A stretch of 64,000 nucleotides of DNA from Arthrobacter sp. ISL-72 (GTDB lineage Bacteria > Actinomycetota > Actinomycetes > Actinomycetales > Micrococcaceae): contig NZ_JAGGPP010000006.1 in assembly GCF_018613755.1 (NCBI RefSeq), forward strand, positions 276,557 through 340,556, read 5' to 3'. Under the pieces are notes generated by a model that did no database searches, was not told the origin of the DNA, and worked only from the letters and a program-made list of their open reading frames with translations. Shown one piece after another: positions 1-9,176 of the stretch (position 1 is its first letter; each line of letters opens with the position of its first letter). Both the position numbers and the translations under genes were made by a program.

Positions 1-71
1 GGCGGGCGGGCGATTTCTATCGTGCCCTTGCATATGAGGACGCCGCAACCTTCTTCAAGAAGCCCCTGTGA
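1..71 (+). CDS. GNAT N-acetyltransferase, C-terminal end only
   Basis: Reading from base 3 gives RAGDFYRALAYEDAATFFKK-PL then TGA at 69-71. This is the usual last strand and tail of a small GNAT acetyltransferase. The start lies left of the window. The first 22 bases are identical to 22097-22118, inside a second, broken GNAT gene (21733 onward), so the missing upstream part may resemble that gene. Unlike that second copy, this end is intact. Substrate unknown. Confidence 0.6.
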   Translation, partial: RAGDFYRALAYEDAATFFKKPL

Positions 72-146
72 TGCCCTTCTACGGGCTTCGGCAGTGCCAT
101 CTGAGTAACCCCCGTTCGGGATCAGCCCAGCCCTCGAAGCTTCAAC

Positions 147-293
147 ATGCCTCGAGGTGACAGGGAAGGCCATGGGCAACGGGAAGCGAACCCTCAGTAC
201 AAGCACATCGCGGAACGCTGCCTTGAGGCACGTATGGCTGGGACTAGGCAAGCAGGGGAGATCCTGCCTAAGAAGGACCCACCTCCCAAGTGA
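147..293 (+). CDS. Small hypothetical protein within the repeat (48 aa)
   Basis: An open frame begins MPRGDREGHGQREANPQYKH and ends KKDPPPK before TGA at 291-293. It is highly charged, with no membrane segment or recognised motif. The same frame exists in copy B from 22175, but there the stop is lost through the G-to-C difference at 22320 and the frame runs in phase into the comEC remnant. No convincing ribosome binding site precedes it. It could be a real small gene or a chance frame in repeat DNA. Confidence 0.3.
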   Translation: MPRGDREGHGQREANPQYKHIAERCLEARMAGTRQAGEILPKKDPPPK

Positions 294-396
294 ACAATCA
301 CTGGCGAAAGTTGGGGGATGGGTGTCGCAGCCCCGCCGCGACGCATGCCGAAGCAAAGCGGCTGTTCAGCGGGGGCTTTCGCCACCCACCGCTGAG

Positions 397-505
397 TTAA
401 GAGTTGGTGCGGACTTTGACGATCTTCAGGCCGTGCTTATGCATCACGGGTGAGATGGGTTCACGACTCCAGGACCAGCGGTTCACCAGGTCACGGCCAA
501 ACCAC
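397..505 (-). pseudogene. C-terminal fragment of an unrecognised protein
   Basis: The minus strand encodes GRDLVNRWSWSREPISPV followed by a basic tail ending KVRTNS and TAA at 397-399. An in-frame stop lies just upstream at about 500, so no complete gene is present. A diverged relative of the same C-terminus (GRDLVTGWAWSREPL) occurs at 6413-6550. The family is not recognised; shared sequence at two places suggests remnants of a duplicated gene. Confidence 0.35.
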
Positions 506-539
506 GTGGCCGTCTACGACGTCGCGAATGCCGTCGGAC

Positions 540-735
540 CCTAGACCGCCACTGGAAACGCCTTGGAAGGACGCTGGACCCAGAGGACTTCACCGATGCC
601 CAAGCCATTGCAGCAATCGAGCGGATAACCCGCGGCAACTTCCGGCTCCTCGAGCGACTGTTCCCCCAGATCACCCGCGTCCTCAAAATAAACCAGCTCG
701 AAACCATCACCGACGACGTCATCGAAGCAGCCGCC
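540..735 (+). pseudogene. TniB/IstB-like transposition ATPase, C-terminal fragment
   Basis: The frame containing CGC at 547 reads RTLDRHWKRLGRTLDPEDF, then an AAIERITRGNFRLLERLF stretch, then ITDDVIEAAAS. This is the lid/C-terminal part of AAA+ helper ATPases that accompany DDE transposases in actinobacteria. The Walker A and B region and the transposase are absent, and the reading diverges from the family after about 733. It is a relic of a lost mobile element. Confidence 0.55.
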
Positions 736-1020
736 AGCATCACCTGCACCGTCCTCACGACAACCGCGCAGGACTCATTGGGACACGTCCATGACAGATC
801 CCCGGTGATCATCCCGCGGGACATGGTGGATCTTGGCTGGACCCGGGAACCACGGACCGTTCCGATATTCAGCAGCTCCTGGACGCCATGCCCGACCCTG
901 CCCTCGCCCCGCGAAAAGTCAGCGACAGGGTCAACAACGTCCGCAACGATGGCCCCGCACTGATCGATCCCGCGTGACCCGGAGGCCCGTTCCCCGGCCC
1001 TGACACGCTCCGGACAGCAC
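736..1020. other. Intergenic DNA with unidentified coding-like debris
   Basis: One plus-strand frame gives a coding-like stretch (DRSDIQQLLDAMPDPALAPR, then KVSDRVNNVRNDGPALI) ending in TGA near 976. It has no start and no family I can name with confidence. No intact gene, tRNA or repeat was seen here. Confidence 0.3.
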
Positions 1021-1052
1021 TGCGGGCATATCCTCCAAAGGATATGCCCGCA
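1021..1052 (-). terminator. Inverted repeat at the end of the proVWX operon
   Basis: A perfect 14-base stem (TGCGGGCATATCCT / AGGATATGCCCGCA) with a CCAA loop lies 20 bases beyond the stop codon of the substrate-binding protein. There is no clear U-run on the minus-strand side, so it may act as a terminator or as an mRNA 3' stabiliser. Confidence 0.65.
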
Positions 1053-1072
1053 GTAGAGCGATTCGGGAAAGG

Positions 1073-2047
1073 CTACTGGAGCCAGGCCTGCACCTGCTGG
1101 GAGTGTGTGTCCACCCACTTCTTGGCGGCTTCTTCGGGTTTCATGCCGTTCTGGATGTCGGTGGCAACCGCATCCTGGTCGTCATTGGTCCAGGTGAAAG
1201 CCTTCGCCAGCTTGGCGGCCGGGGAACCACTGTCGGCAAACTTCTTGGAGATGATCTTGTTCAGCTTGTAGTCGGGATAGTCACAGGCCACTTTCTCCGG
1301 GTCTGAGTCACAGCCGGGCGTCCACTTCGGCAGATTGACTTTCACCAGCGGAACTTCGGAGAGGAACCACTGCGGCTCGTAGAAATAGCCCAACAGCGGC
1401 GTCTTGTTCTTTTCAGCCGAACGGAATGATTGGATGAGGGCCGCTTCTGACCCGGAAAAGACCACCTTGTAGTCGAGCCCTAGGTTCTTGACCAGGGCTT
1501 CGTCATTGGTGACGAAGGCCGGGTCGCCATCAAGCACCTGCCCCTTTCCGCCGGACTCCGACGTGGCCAGCAGCGAGGCGTACTTGTTCAGGTTCTTGCT
1601 GTCGGTGATGTCCGGGTACTTCTCTGCCATCCATGGTGGTACGTACCATCCGATATGACCTTCGTTGCCGGTTGGACCGGCGTCGACTGCCACCGCCTGA
1701 TCAGTGATGTATTGCTTGACCAGGTCCTCATGGCCCCAATTCTCGATGATGACGTCAACCTCGCCGGAACCGAAGCCCTGCCAGGAAATCTGCTCCGAGA
1801 GATCCTTTTGGACCACTGAGCAGCCGAGCTTCTCCTTGGCGACGTAGCTGTAAACAGCGGCATTGGCGGTGTATCCCACCCACGCATTCATGGCCACGTT
1901 GACAGTTCCACATGAAGCATTGCTTGCGCCTGCGGCGGCCGCCTGATTGACCGAGGCACCGCCGCAACCTGCCAGCAGCAAGGCGCCGGCAACGGCTCCA
2001 GCGAGTGTCGGAATAGTTCGTTTTAGGATGAGTCCGGCTTTTGTCAT
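1073..2047 (-). CDS. proX: Glycine betaine/proline-type ABC transporter substrate-binding lipoprotein
   Basis: The 324-residue protein starts with a lipoprotein signal peptide whose lipobox LLAGC places the lipidated cysteine at residue 28. The mature part is an OpuAC-type binding protein, with aromatic-rich segments (AWVGYTANAAVYSY, NWGHED, GYFYEPQWF) of the kind that cage quaternary amines. The ATG at 2047 is chosen because it overlaps the permease stop as ATGA and has AAGGAG upstream. It is the last gene of a three-gene transporter operon for compatible solutes. The exact substrate (betaine, proline, choline) cannot be told from sequence alone. Confidence 0.9.
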   Translation of the reverse strand: MTKAGLILKRTIPTLAGAVAGALLLAGCGGASVNQAAAAGASNASCGTVNVAMNAWVGYTANAAVYSYVAKEKLGCSVVQKDLSEQISWQGFGSGEVDVIIENWGHEDLVKQYITDQAVAVDAGPTGNEGHIGWYVPPWMAEKYPDITDSKNLNKYASLLATSESGGKGQVLDGDPAFVTNDEALVKNLGLDYKVVFSGSEAALIQSFRSAEKNKTPLLGYFYEPQWFLSEVPLVKVNLPKWTPGCDSDPEKVACDYPDYKLNKIISKKFADSGSPAAKLAKAFTWTNDDQDAVATDIQNGMKPEEAAKKWVDTHSQQVQAWLQ

Positions 2048-4128
2048 GGTTGGAGCTCCTTGTTGTTGGGGGATGTCGCGGAGTCGGGGCGGCTTGTACG
2101 TGTCGTTTTTGCTGTGGGGGTTTTCCTGGCAGGGGTGGCGGCGGCAGCCTGTGTCATGCGGTCGAGCAGGATTCCCAGAAAGACGATGGCCAGACCGGCA
2201 GCAAGGCCTTTGCCAAAGAGTGAGCTCTGCACAAAGCCGGCTACGACGTCGTATCCCAGGCCACCGGCTCCTACCAAGGCACCCACCACCACCATGGCCA
2301 GGACGTAGATTAAGCCCTGGTTGGCAGCCAGCGCCAAAGACTTCCTGGCCATAGGGAGCTGAACCTTGGTGATCACCTGCCAAGGGGTTGAGCCGCTGGC
2401 TACGGCGGCTTCGACGACTGTCAGAGATATGCCGGCTATGCCATCAGCGATGATTTTGATGGCCACGGGTGCCGCGTAAATGATGCCGGCGACGATGGCG
2501 GTGAAACGGGTGGCGCCGAAGAGTCCCAGGAACGGGACCAGGTAAACGAAGGCCGGCATGGTTTGGCCGGCATCCAGCAACGGCCGCATGAACTGGTCCA
2601 TCCTGCTGGAACGTCCCATGGCCACCCCGAAGACGACGCCGAGGACCATCACGATTGCGGTGGCAACCAGCGTGCTGGCCAGCGTGACCATGGCGTCGCC
2701 CCACAGCCCGAGGTAGACGATCACCGCCAGGCAGAAGGTAGTTAGGGCAGCCAGTTTCCAGCCGCCGAGCGCGTAGGCGGCCAGCGCGATAACGGCGGCC
2801 AGGACAACTAATGGCGTTTCTGTGAAGAGCAACTGGAACGGGTTGAGGAAGCCGGTGGTCATTGTTTCGCGGAATGACACCGTGACCAGGAACAGGTGGG
2901 TCTGCAGCCACTCGCTTGCCCCGGCTACGCCTCTGACAATGTCTGGCCCGATATTCAGTTCCTTGGGGAATGCGGCCGCCCAGAGCATAGTTCGTGAAAC
3001 GTGAATCAGGGCCACCGTCAGGACCAGGGTGGCGGAGACCAGGACCAGTCGCGTCCGGCGGGAGGTCTTGCTTCGCCGATGGGCTCCCGGTTCTGCCCTT
3101 CTGCTTGCGGCCGTCGTGACTCTGTCCAGCACAATGGCCATGAGAACTATTGACAGTCCGGCATTAACCGCAGTCCCGACGTCGAGGGACTGCAGCGCCC
3201 GAACCACCGTTTGGCCCAGGCCGGGTGCGGCGATCAGCGCGGCTATGGTGACCATCGACAGGGCGGCCATCGTAGTCTGGTTGATGCCCATCACGATGGT
3301 GCGCCGTGCCATTGGCAGTTGAAGCGTGAAGAGCCGCTGCAGCCCGGTGGTTCCCAGGGAATCAGATGCTTCCCGGGTGTTCTCGGGGATGCCCCTGATC
3401 CCATGTGCCGTCAAGCGGATGACCGGCGGGGCCGCGTAAATCAAGGTGGCGATGACGGCGGAGGCCGGGCCGATCAGGAAGATCAACGCCAAGGGGGCCA
3501 GATACACGAACGTGGGGAGCGTCTGCATAAAATCCAGGACAGGAGTGACGGCCTTTGCCACGTGCGCGTTGATCCCGGCCAGGACTCCCATCGGGATGCC
3601 GATGAGCAGGGTCAGCAACACTGCCGTGGCCATCAGGGCGAAAGTGTAGGAGGCCTCGACGAAGAGGCCCTGCAGGCCAAAGAACGTGAACACTGCGGCC
3701 GTGAGCAGGGCCACCCTCGCATTTCCCACGGCATAAGCGGTCCAGCTCAGTAGGGCGACAGTTCCCAACCAGCCGATCTCGGGCAGCCGAAGGCCTGTTG
3801 AACTCGCCGCGAATACCGTGATGAACAGGCTGGCAACAGCATCGACGGCGGCCCGCAGGGGCGAGAGCACGTACAGGAAGATTGGGTTGTCGCTGCGGTT
3901 TGAAGCAACCCACGCGTTGAATTGGTTGAGTGATCGGTGCAGGTCAGTCAATTCCGATGAGGGCAGCGCCAAGGTACCGAATCCATGGAGGAAGACGAAG
4001 CCCAAGAGCCAGACGGCCGCTGCACCCCCCAGCATTATCGTGCGCCGGCTCGGCCTGCGGCGGGCGGCGCGAAGGGGGTCGCCGCCGGTCTGGACCGCCG
4101 CTCTTTCACGAAGGAGTGTGGAGGTCAT
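2044..4128 (-). CDS. proW: ABC transporter permease with two fused ProW-type domains
   Basis: At 694 residues this is about twice the size of a usual ProW. It contains two binding-protein-dependent permease domains in tandem, each with its own membrane bundle and EAA-loop signature (TLQLPMARR in the first half, KVQLPMARK in the second). Both halves carry the MPAFVYL/LPTFVYL and AAPPVI/AAPVAI segments typical of the family. The C-terminal tail is Lys/Thr-rich and probably cytoplasmic. It overlaps the ATPase gene by ATGA at the start and proX by ATGA at the end, so translation is probably coupled. One polypeptide may supply the whole membrane channel. Confidence 0.9.
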   Translation of the reverse strand: MTSTLLRERAAVQTGGDPLRAARRRPSRRTIMLGGAAAVWLLGFVFLHGFGTLALPSSELTDLHRSLNQFNAWVASNRSDNPIFLYVLSPLRAAVDAVASLFITVFAASSTGLRLPEIGWLGTVALLSWTAYAVGNARVALLTAAVFTFFGLQGLFVEASYTFALMATAVLLTLLIGIPMGVLAGINAHVAKAVTPVLDFMQTLPTFVYLAPLALIFLIGPASAVIATLIYAAPPVIRLTAHGIRGIPENTREASDSLGTTGLQRLFTLQLPMARRTIVMGINQTTMAALSMVTIAALIAAPGLGQTVVRALQSLDVGTAVNAGLSIVLMAIVLDRVTTAASRRAEPGAHRRSKTSRRTRLVLVSATLVLTVALIHVSRTMLWAAAFPKELNIGPDIVRGVAGASEWLQTHLFLVTVSFRETMTTGFLNPFQLLFTETPLVVLAAVIALAAYALGGWKLAALTTFCLAVIVYLGLWGDAMVTLASTLVATAIVMVLGVVFGVAMGRSSRMDQFMRPLLDAGQTMPAFVYLVPFLGLFGATRFTAIVAGIIYAAPVAIKIIADGIAGISLTVVEAAVASGSTPWQVITKVQLPMARKSLALAANQGLIYVLAMVVVGALVGAGGLGYDVVAGFVQSSLFGKGLAAGLAIVFLGILLDRMTQAAAATPARKTPTAKTTRTSRPDSATSPNNKELQP

Positions 4129-5159
4129 ACCGCAGCTGCCTCCCTATGGAGCACGGACAGGATGCTGTCACGATCGACCTGTCCGATGATTTTGCCCCCG
4201 TCTTCGACGAGCACGGGGCAGGAGGACTGGATCACAGCCGAAATTGCGTCCCGGATGACCGTGCCGGAGCTGAGGACGGGTGCATCGGGAGGAGTGTCGA
4301 TCCCCACGGGACGAATGATCCATTTGAGCGTCAGGACTTCAGCGCGGGGCACTTCAGAAACGAAGTCCGCTATGTACTCGTTGGCGGGCGATCCTACAAG
4401 CTCATCGCCGGTGCCACATTGGACCGCCTGGCCATTGCGCATGATCAGGATGCGGTCGCCAAGTTTGAGCGCCTCGGAAAGATCGTGGGTGACGAAGACC
4501 ATTGTCTTGCCCATGTCCCTATGCAGCCTGATGACTTCCGCCTGCATATCGCGCCGAATTAGCGGGTCCAGTGCGGAGAATGGCTCGTCGAACAGGATGG
4601 TATCCGGGTCTCCCGCCAGTGCCCTGCCCAGGCCGACTCGCTGTTGCATACCGCCGGACAGTTGGTCCGGAAAATGTTGTTCGTAACCCTTTAGGCCGAC
4701 GAGCTCGATGATTTCGCGCGACTTGGCGTAGCGGTCATTCTTCGCGGTGCCGCGGATTTGCAGTCCATAGGAGACGTTGTCAAGAACGGTGCGATGCGGC
4801 AGGAGGCCAAAGTGCTGGAAGACCATCGACATCTTCCGTCGGCGCAGTTCGCGCAGCTCGGTTGTTCCTGCCTCCAGCACGTCCTGGCCATCCACCAGGA
4901 TGCGACCCGATGTCGGTTCGATCAGGCGCGTAAGGCAGCGGATCAAGGTGGATTTTCCGGATCCGGAAAGTCCCATGATCACGAACACTTCGCCCTTTGC
5001 CACGTCGAAGCTCATGTCGCGCACAGCCGCCACGCACCCTGTCTGCTCCAGTAGCTCGCCAGGGGCCAATCCAGCAAGCTGCTGATCCTTGGGGACCTTT
5101 TCGCCGCCTTGCCCGAACACTTTCCATAAATTGCGTACTGATATCTCGGGGCTGTGCAT
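4125..5159 (-). CDS. proV: Glycine betaine/proline ABC transporter ATP-binding protein
   Basis: The 344-residue ATPase energises the permease and binding protein encoded downstream. Walker A is GLSGSGKST at residues 63-71; the ABC signature [15 protein letters not shown], Walker B ILFDEP and H-loop FVTHD follow. The C-terminal 70 residues resemble a CBS-type module ([20 protein letters not shown]), which in this family senses ionic strength. The start at 5159 is preferred; the frame stays open to 5252, but those extra residues do not resemble the family. Operon order is proV-proW-proX. Confidence 0.9.
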   Translation of the reverse strand: MHSPEISVRNLWKVFGQGGEKVPKDQQLAGLAPGELLEQTGCVAAVRDMSFDVAKGEVFVIMGLSGSGKSTLIRCLTRLIEPTSGRILVDGQDVLEAGTTELRELRRRKMSMVFQHFGLLPHRTVLDNVSYGLQIRGTAKNDRYAKSREIIELVGLKGYEQHFPDQLSGGMQQRVGLGRALAGDPDTILFDEPFSALDPLIRRDMQAEVIRLHRDMGKTMVFVTHDLSEALKLGDRILIMRNGQAVQCGTGDELVGSPANEYIADFVSEVPRAEVLTLKWIIRPVGIDTPPDAPVLSSGTVIRDAISAVIQSSCPVLVEDGGKIIGQVDRDSILSVLHREAAAV

Positions 5160-5391
5160 CTGGTAAACCTCATCTCCGACGCGGAGGATGCATCGGGTAG
5201 TTGTCTTATGATCAACCGTGATCGCATTACGCAACACTGTGAGGTAAGTCACTGTTGCTTGTCAAGACTTAATTTTTCCCCCGCGAAGCTGTTGACAGGC
5301 CTTAGCGGATAAGTCCCTCGTTTCACCTAGTGACGCGAGTTGCGTGTTGCGCACTCAGAAGGTTTTGTTACGATCCAGCTACTGTCCTTGA
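5160..5391. promoter_or_regulatory. Upstream region of the proVWX operon
   Basis: This gene-free stretch is more AT-rich than its surroundings and must contain the promoter of the leftward proVWX operon. Two TTGCGT elements (near 5339 and on the opposite strand near 5230) and GTTGCGTGTTGCGCAC at 5339-5354 could be regulator sites. No specific operator is recognised. Confidence 0.35.
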
Positions 5392-5640
5392 TTAGTACAG
5401 CTTGCTGCACGGGCCGGTGCCGAGGATGGCAAGGCCAGCCAGGTCACCGTCTTCGAAGTCCCGAACATTGGAGGCTTCGCCGTACATCAGTTGGTGCGGG
5501 TCTTTGACGTGGTCGAGTCCCCAGCAGGTGGCCCAGTTCGTGCATGATGACCGCCGCGGCCACCTGCCTTCCACCACGCTCGGCCAGAACCTCCCCAAAC
5601 TGCGGTGCATCCCAGGGATCGCAGTCGCAGCTGTAGAGGC
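5392..5640 (-). pseudogene. Matrixin-like zinc metalloprotease, C-terminal fragment
   Basis: Across two frames the minus strand reads [15 protein letters not shown] then [16 protein letters not shown] and ends [13 protein letters not shown] at 5392. HELGH plus the later LDH supplies the HExxHxxGxxH zinc site of matrixin/M10-type peptidases, and the MY methionine-turn follows. The frame changes just after HELGHLLG, and the N-terminal half is missing, replaced by a VIT-type sequence. It is therefore a broken remnant. Confidence 0.6.
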
Positions 5641-6426
5641 CCATGCGTTCGGCTGCCCGGTGCTCGGCGACTTCGCGCGTCATTCCGCGAGCCAGGTACA
5701 CGAGCACCAGTTCGCTGTGATCGATGTCCAGTGACGGCGCCGCGGACAACGTAGCCTGCGTGGGCCGGGTGGCGCTCAGGAGTTCCCGCTGGGAGCGGAC
5801 CGAGACGTACTCGCCGGCGCCCATGGAAAGCGCGCCCGCCAGCAGGCCGGCTATGCCACTGAGCAGGACGACGGGACTGGGGACACGTGGCGGCCATGCC
5901 CATGACGAGGGAAAGGTTGCTGACCAGTCCGTCGTTTGCCCCGAAGACGGCGGCCGGAACGTGCCGGACAAGCGGTTGCGGCCCCTCGTGGCCAGTCCAC
6001 GGACGACTTCCTCATGGATCTGCTCATCTGCTGCCATGGCCGGTGTTGCCGCCGGGTCATTGGCTTAGGGGGAAAGGCCTTCGGCACGGTGCGCCAGAGC
6101 GAGTACAAAGACCGAACCGAAGTGCCGGGCCAGAAACCCCAGGAACTGGCTCCGGAGTGAGGCGGGGCGGGGCTTGCCGCCTCAGCGCCGTGCAGCCGAA
6201 GCCCATGTGCTTCGTGGCGCCCCTCGGCTTCGACCAGTGCCAGCAGGATGTCCCGTTCTTCGCCGTCGCGTCGCTGGGCCAGTTCCCGGTACACAGCGGC
6301 TTCGGCCCGTTCATCCGCCAGGTATTGCCGCCAACGCTTGATGTCAGTTGCAGAGGGGTCCGTCCGGCCCGCGTCATGTGGGGGATGGCTGCTGTGCCTA
6401 TGCATCACGGGGTCAGAGGGGTTCAC
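5640..6426 (-). pseudogene. VIT1/CCC1-family protein with ferritin-like N-terminus, decayed
   Basis: From 6426 the minus strand encodes a ferritin-like segment (IKRWRQYLADERAEAAVYRE, LVEAEGRHEAH), then in shifting frames an inter-domain part (EQIHEEVVRGLATRGR) and a VIT membrane segment (GIAGLLAGALSMGAGEYVSV, RSQREL). Intact relatives transport Fe or Mn and have five membrane helices. Here at least two frameshifts occur between about 6120 and 5880, and the C-terminal helices are absent, replaced by the metalloprotease fragment. The gene cannot give a full-length product. Confidence 0.65.
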
Positions 6427-6550
6427 GACTCCAGGCCCACCCGGTCACCAGGTCGCGGCCATTCCGGGTGTCGTATGCCGTCGCCTCTACCGGCACTTCG
6501 ATCGGGACCTCCCCAAGGAGTATTACCTGCGCGAGAGGTCTGGCTGCCGC
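6413..6550 (-). pseudogene. C-terminal fragment of an unrecognised protein, relative of 397-505
   Basis: The minus strand reads PLAQVILLGEVPIEVPVEAT followed by GRDLVTGWAWSREPL and TGA at 6413-6415. It ends just beyond the start of the VIT-type gene, as expected for an upstream neighbour. The last part matches the fragment at 397-505 in protein and DNA sequence (both carry GGTTCACGACTCCAGG on the plus strand). No start was found. Confidence 0.35.
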
Positions 6551-6954
6551 CGAGCAAGTCCGACGGCGGAAGCTGAAGCAGGACCGCCGGCGTGACTTCC
6601 CGCTTTAAGCAAGAGTGGCCCCCGTCCAGTGGGCGGCGGCCTGCGTGTTCTTGTGAGCATGGAACCTGGGACTTCCTGACTCAGTTGCCGAGCGGCGAAG
6701 GGCCACATGATCATCGGTCCGGCATCAAGATCACGGTGCCGAGGCCAGGACCCGGATACGCCGACGGAATAGCTGCAGCTGCAGCCGCCGTAGACGGCGG
6801 CCGCCTCCCGGGCAGCGGGTAGTTCATCGTCCAGCGAGCAGAGCAATGGCTCTTCAACGTGGCCGGCCCGCTCGAGCAGAGCGATCCCCCAGGGGTGGGT
6901 GAGAGACGACCGTCGCACCCTTGAGTGGGGTCGGTGACTTGGGTGATCCGGGGG
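6551..6954. other. Gene-free or decayed stretch
   Basis: A 131-codon minus-strand frame is open from 6918 to 6523, but it has no recognised motif and no clear ribosome binding site, so it is not called as a gene. Nothing else was identified. Confidence 0.3.
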
Positions 6955-7075
6955 TCATAGCAGTTCGTTGCGGTAGCTGTTGGAGACGATTGGATTGGTC
7001 AAGGTCCCCAGCTTTTCCACTTCGACTTCCACGACGTCTCCGGGGCGCTGGCTCTTGTGCCGATACGCAGGGAAC
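6955..7075 (-). pseudogene. Fumarylacetoacetate hydrolase family, C-terminal fragment
   Basis: The minus strand encodes [19 protein letters not shown] followed by TNPIV and a stop at 6955. The [20 protein letters not shown] pattern is the conserved last strand-turn-strand of FAH-family hydrolases/isomerases. The catalytic metal-binding part is missing. Confidence 0.5.
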
Positions 7076-7165
7076 CGTAGTTTTGGGACCAGCGGGAGAG
7101 CACTTCCGTGCCGCCGGTGCCGTAAAGCCCGCGGGAGAGATGAAAAGTTCCAAGGGGCAGCGGGC

Positions 7166-7369
7166 ATGGCAACAGGCACAGTGAAATGGTTCAACTCCGA
7201 AAAAGGCTTCGGTTTCATAGCCCCTGATGATGGGTCCGCAGATGTCTTTGCCCATTACTCCGCGATCGCTTCCAGCGGTTACCGCTCCCTGGAGGAGAAC
7301 CAGAAAGTCCAGTTCGAGGTAGCCCAGGGCCCGAAGGGTCCCCAGGCGGAAAACATCCGCCCTATGTGA
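7166..7369 (+). CDS. cspA: Cold-shock protein (CspA family)
   Basis: This 67-residue protein is a single cold-shock domain. RNP1 appears as KGFGFI and RNP2 as VFAHYSAI, the two motifs that stack on single-stranded RNA or DNA. The N-terminus [16 protein letters not shown] is canonical. Such proteins act as RNA chaperones. The gene stands alone in decayed accessory DNA and appears intact. The start at 7166 is fixed by the conserved N-terminus and the AAGGGG just upstream. Confidence 0.93.
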   Translation: MATGTVKWFNSEKGFGFIAPDDGSADVFAHYSAIASSGYRSLEENQKVQFEVAQGPKGPQAENIRPM

Positions 7370-7393
7370 ACGCCGGTCCGGACCGGAATCGGG

Positions 7394-7663
7394 CTAGATG
7401 CCTTCTCCGGGCTGGACTGCGTCGAAGAACCGATGCTCCGGCGGGGTTGTTTGTGCTCCTTCCGCCTTGGCCCGGATGAAATCCAGGTCCTGCTGGGAGA
7501 GCATTGCCTGGCCGTGCTCGTCACGGTCAGCCCTTACGCCGGTTTCCTGGCAGATCTCTTCCGTCATGGTGCGCGGCAGGATAAGGCATCCGGGGTTGTC
7601 GGTGAGCCACCGCTGCGTCGCGGGGCTGAGCCGGTCCCAGTGGTCCTTGATTCTCATCTCCAT
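7394..7663 (-). CDS. Hypothetical protein (89 aa)
   Basis: The frame starts MEMRIKDHWDRLSPATQRWL and ends FDAVQPGEGI. It contains an SPATQRWLTDNPGCLILPRT segment and a later LSQQDLDFIRAKAE helix, with no membrane segment or catalytic motif. AAAGG lies about eight bases before the ATG at 7663; ATG at 7657 is the alternative. Codon use looks real and the product is probably cytoplasmic. The family is not recognised. It is divergent from the coiled-coil pseudogene at 7707. Confidence 0.6.
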   Translation of the reverse strand: MEMRIKDHWDRLSPATQRWLTDNPGCLILPRTMTEEICQETGVRADRDEHGQAMLSQQDLDFIRAKAEGAQTTPPEHRFFDAVQPGEGI

Positions 7664-7706
7664 TGATGATGCCTTTCTTAGCTTCTGAGTTCGCCCGGAG
7701 GGACGA

Positions 7707-8643
7707 GTGCGGTCCCGGTCCGGTACTCGGAGTGTGCTCAGGGTATGCCAGGCGATCGGAGAAAGAGAGGGCGATGCCGCACGCCAGAGGGCAAGCGAGA
7801 TCGCTGGGCAGGTGTCCGGGATGATGGAGCACCTCGGGCAGCAGCTGACGGCGCTCGTTGAAGAGCTGCGCACGGTTGGTGATCCCGAGGCCACGGAGGC
7901 GCAAATCGAGTCGGTGGCAAGCGAGGCCGCCGAGCAGGTCGCCGACCAGGTCGCCGGCGCGAATGTGCGGGCCACCCCCGTGCGGAGCAGGCTCAGCGCC
8001 GGGCCGAGGCCGAAAGGGACGAGGCGGACGCTGCGGCCGAGGAGGCAACAGGGAAGAGTGAAGAACTGGCCGAGGACTTGGTCGTCCTCCAAGCCGAGCT
8101 GGAGACCGCACGCCAGAGCGGTGAGCAGCTTGCGTCGGAGCTGTCCCAGGTTCAGGCGGCTGCTGCGGCTGACCGAGAGCATGCTCAGGCCGAAGTTGCG
8201 GAGCTGAGGGCGGACATTGAGTCCGCGCGGGTGCAGCTGGGGCAGCTCCAGCAGGAGCGTGATGCAGGGGCCAAACAGGCCGAGGCGGAGGAGCAGGCCC
8301 CTGCCGAGGCGGAACGGCTGCCGGCGCGGCCGAGAGCCGCGCCCAGGCAGAGGCGGAGCGTGCCGGCCGAGGTGAGGCCGCGATCGGGGAGATGCAGGGT
8401 CAGCTTGCGACTGCCCGGGCCGGCCTGGAGCGCGCCCGTGAGGAGGCTGCCGGCCTGCGCGGCGACTTGGCTACGCTGACTGCCGAGCGCGAGGCCGCCC
8501 GAGCAATCGTGGAGCTTGAACGCTCCCATGGGGAGCAGCGCGTCAAGGACCTCCATGACACATACGGGCGTCGGATTGAACAACTGCGCCACGAGATAGC
8601 CCAGCCCCGTGAGACACCAAGAGGGATGAAAATGGCCGGCTGA
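7707..8643 (+). pseudogene. Coiled-coil protein (KfrA-like?), frameshifted
   Basis: Three successive frames together encode one long Ala/Glu/Arg-rich coiled coil: ASEIAGQVSGMMEHLGQQL in the first, EQAQRRAEAERDEADAAAEE with LVVLQAELETARQSGEQLA in the second, and GEMQGQLATARAGLERARE to DTYGRRIEQLRHE in the third. Frame changes fall near 7985 and 8310. The architecture resembles KfrA-type coiled-coil DNA-binding proteins of plasmids and islands, but no N-terminal DNA-binding domain is visible, so that name is a guess. Confidence 0.55.
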
Positions 8644-8795
8644 TTGTGTCAATTCGATCGGAGCCCACTAGGACGGCCCGAACGGTACCCACCTGAGCGA
8701 CTTGCCGAACCGGCTACGCTGGCATCAACAGTCCACCCGACTCGGCGGATGTGAGGTCAATGGGGCATGCCATGTATTTCCTTGAAGGGTCGGGG

Positions 8796-9170
8796 ATGAA
8801 CCCGGTTAATTTTCTGGCTGTCGCTGTCGGGGCAGTTGCAGGTGCCACGCTCCGTTTCATCCTGTACCGCAGTCCCGGTTCGGTTGATGGGTCCCGGCGG
8901 TCGTGGATCATGGAAGCTGTCCTTGCGTTCGGGTTGGGCCTGCTGGCCGGGGTTGTCCTTGTTACCGGTTCCGGACCCGACCTGTCGCCGGTAGGGCTTG
9001 GTGCGCTTACCGCGATGGCAGCGTATGCCGGGACGGCGTTCGCCGTGTCCTGGATGCGGCAGAAAAACGTGGAACAGGCACCCGTCGTGCCCGCAATGCA
9101 TCTGCTGGTAACGCTGCTCGTTTCACTTGCAGGAGCCACCATCGTGATGGCGATGGCAGGGCCGTTCTAG
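8796..9170 (+). CDS. Small membrane protein, divergent CrcB-like
   Basis: The 124-residue protein has four predicted membrane helices. Its first helix AVAVGAVAGATLRFIL matches the GxxGAxxRy opening of CrcB fluoride channels, and the overall size and topology fit. The FTTFST motif that lines the CrcB pore is missing; the equivalent place reads GLGALTAMAAYAGTAFAVSW. It faces the fluoride operon tail to tail, seven bases from its end. It may be a degenerate or repurposed channel subunit. The start at 8796 follows GAAGG. Confidence 0.5.
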   Translation: MNPVNFLAVAVGAVAGATLRFILYRSPGSVDGSRRSWIMEAVLAFGLGLLAGVVLVTGSGPDLSPVGLGALTAMAAYAGTAFAVSWMRQKNVEQAPVVPAMHLLVTLLVSLAGATIVMAMAGPF

Positions 9171-9176
9171 CCGATA

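Larger units (their letters stand above)
1..306 (+). repeat. Direct repeat copy A (partner at 22097-22334)
   Basis: Bases 1-22 match 22097-22118 exactly, and 91-306 match 22119-22334 with one difference (G292 versus C22320). Bases 23-90 (68 bases) have no counterpart in copy B. The two copies lie about 22.03 kb apart in the same orientation and bracket the accessory region. The repeat may continue left of the window. Confidence 0.95.

Noticed and set aside
8644..8795. Possible third fluoride riboswitch before the CrcB-like gene
   Set aside because: No GGNGATG...CCGCC...GGCTGATG pattern could be found on the plus strand upstream of 8796.
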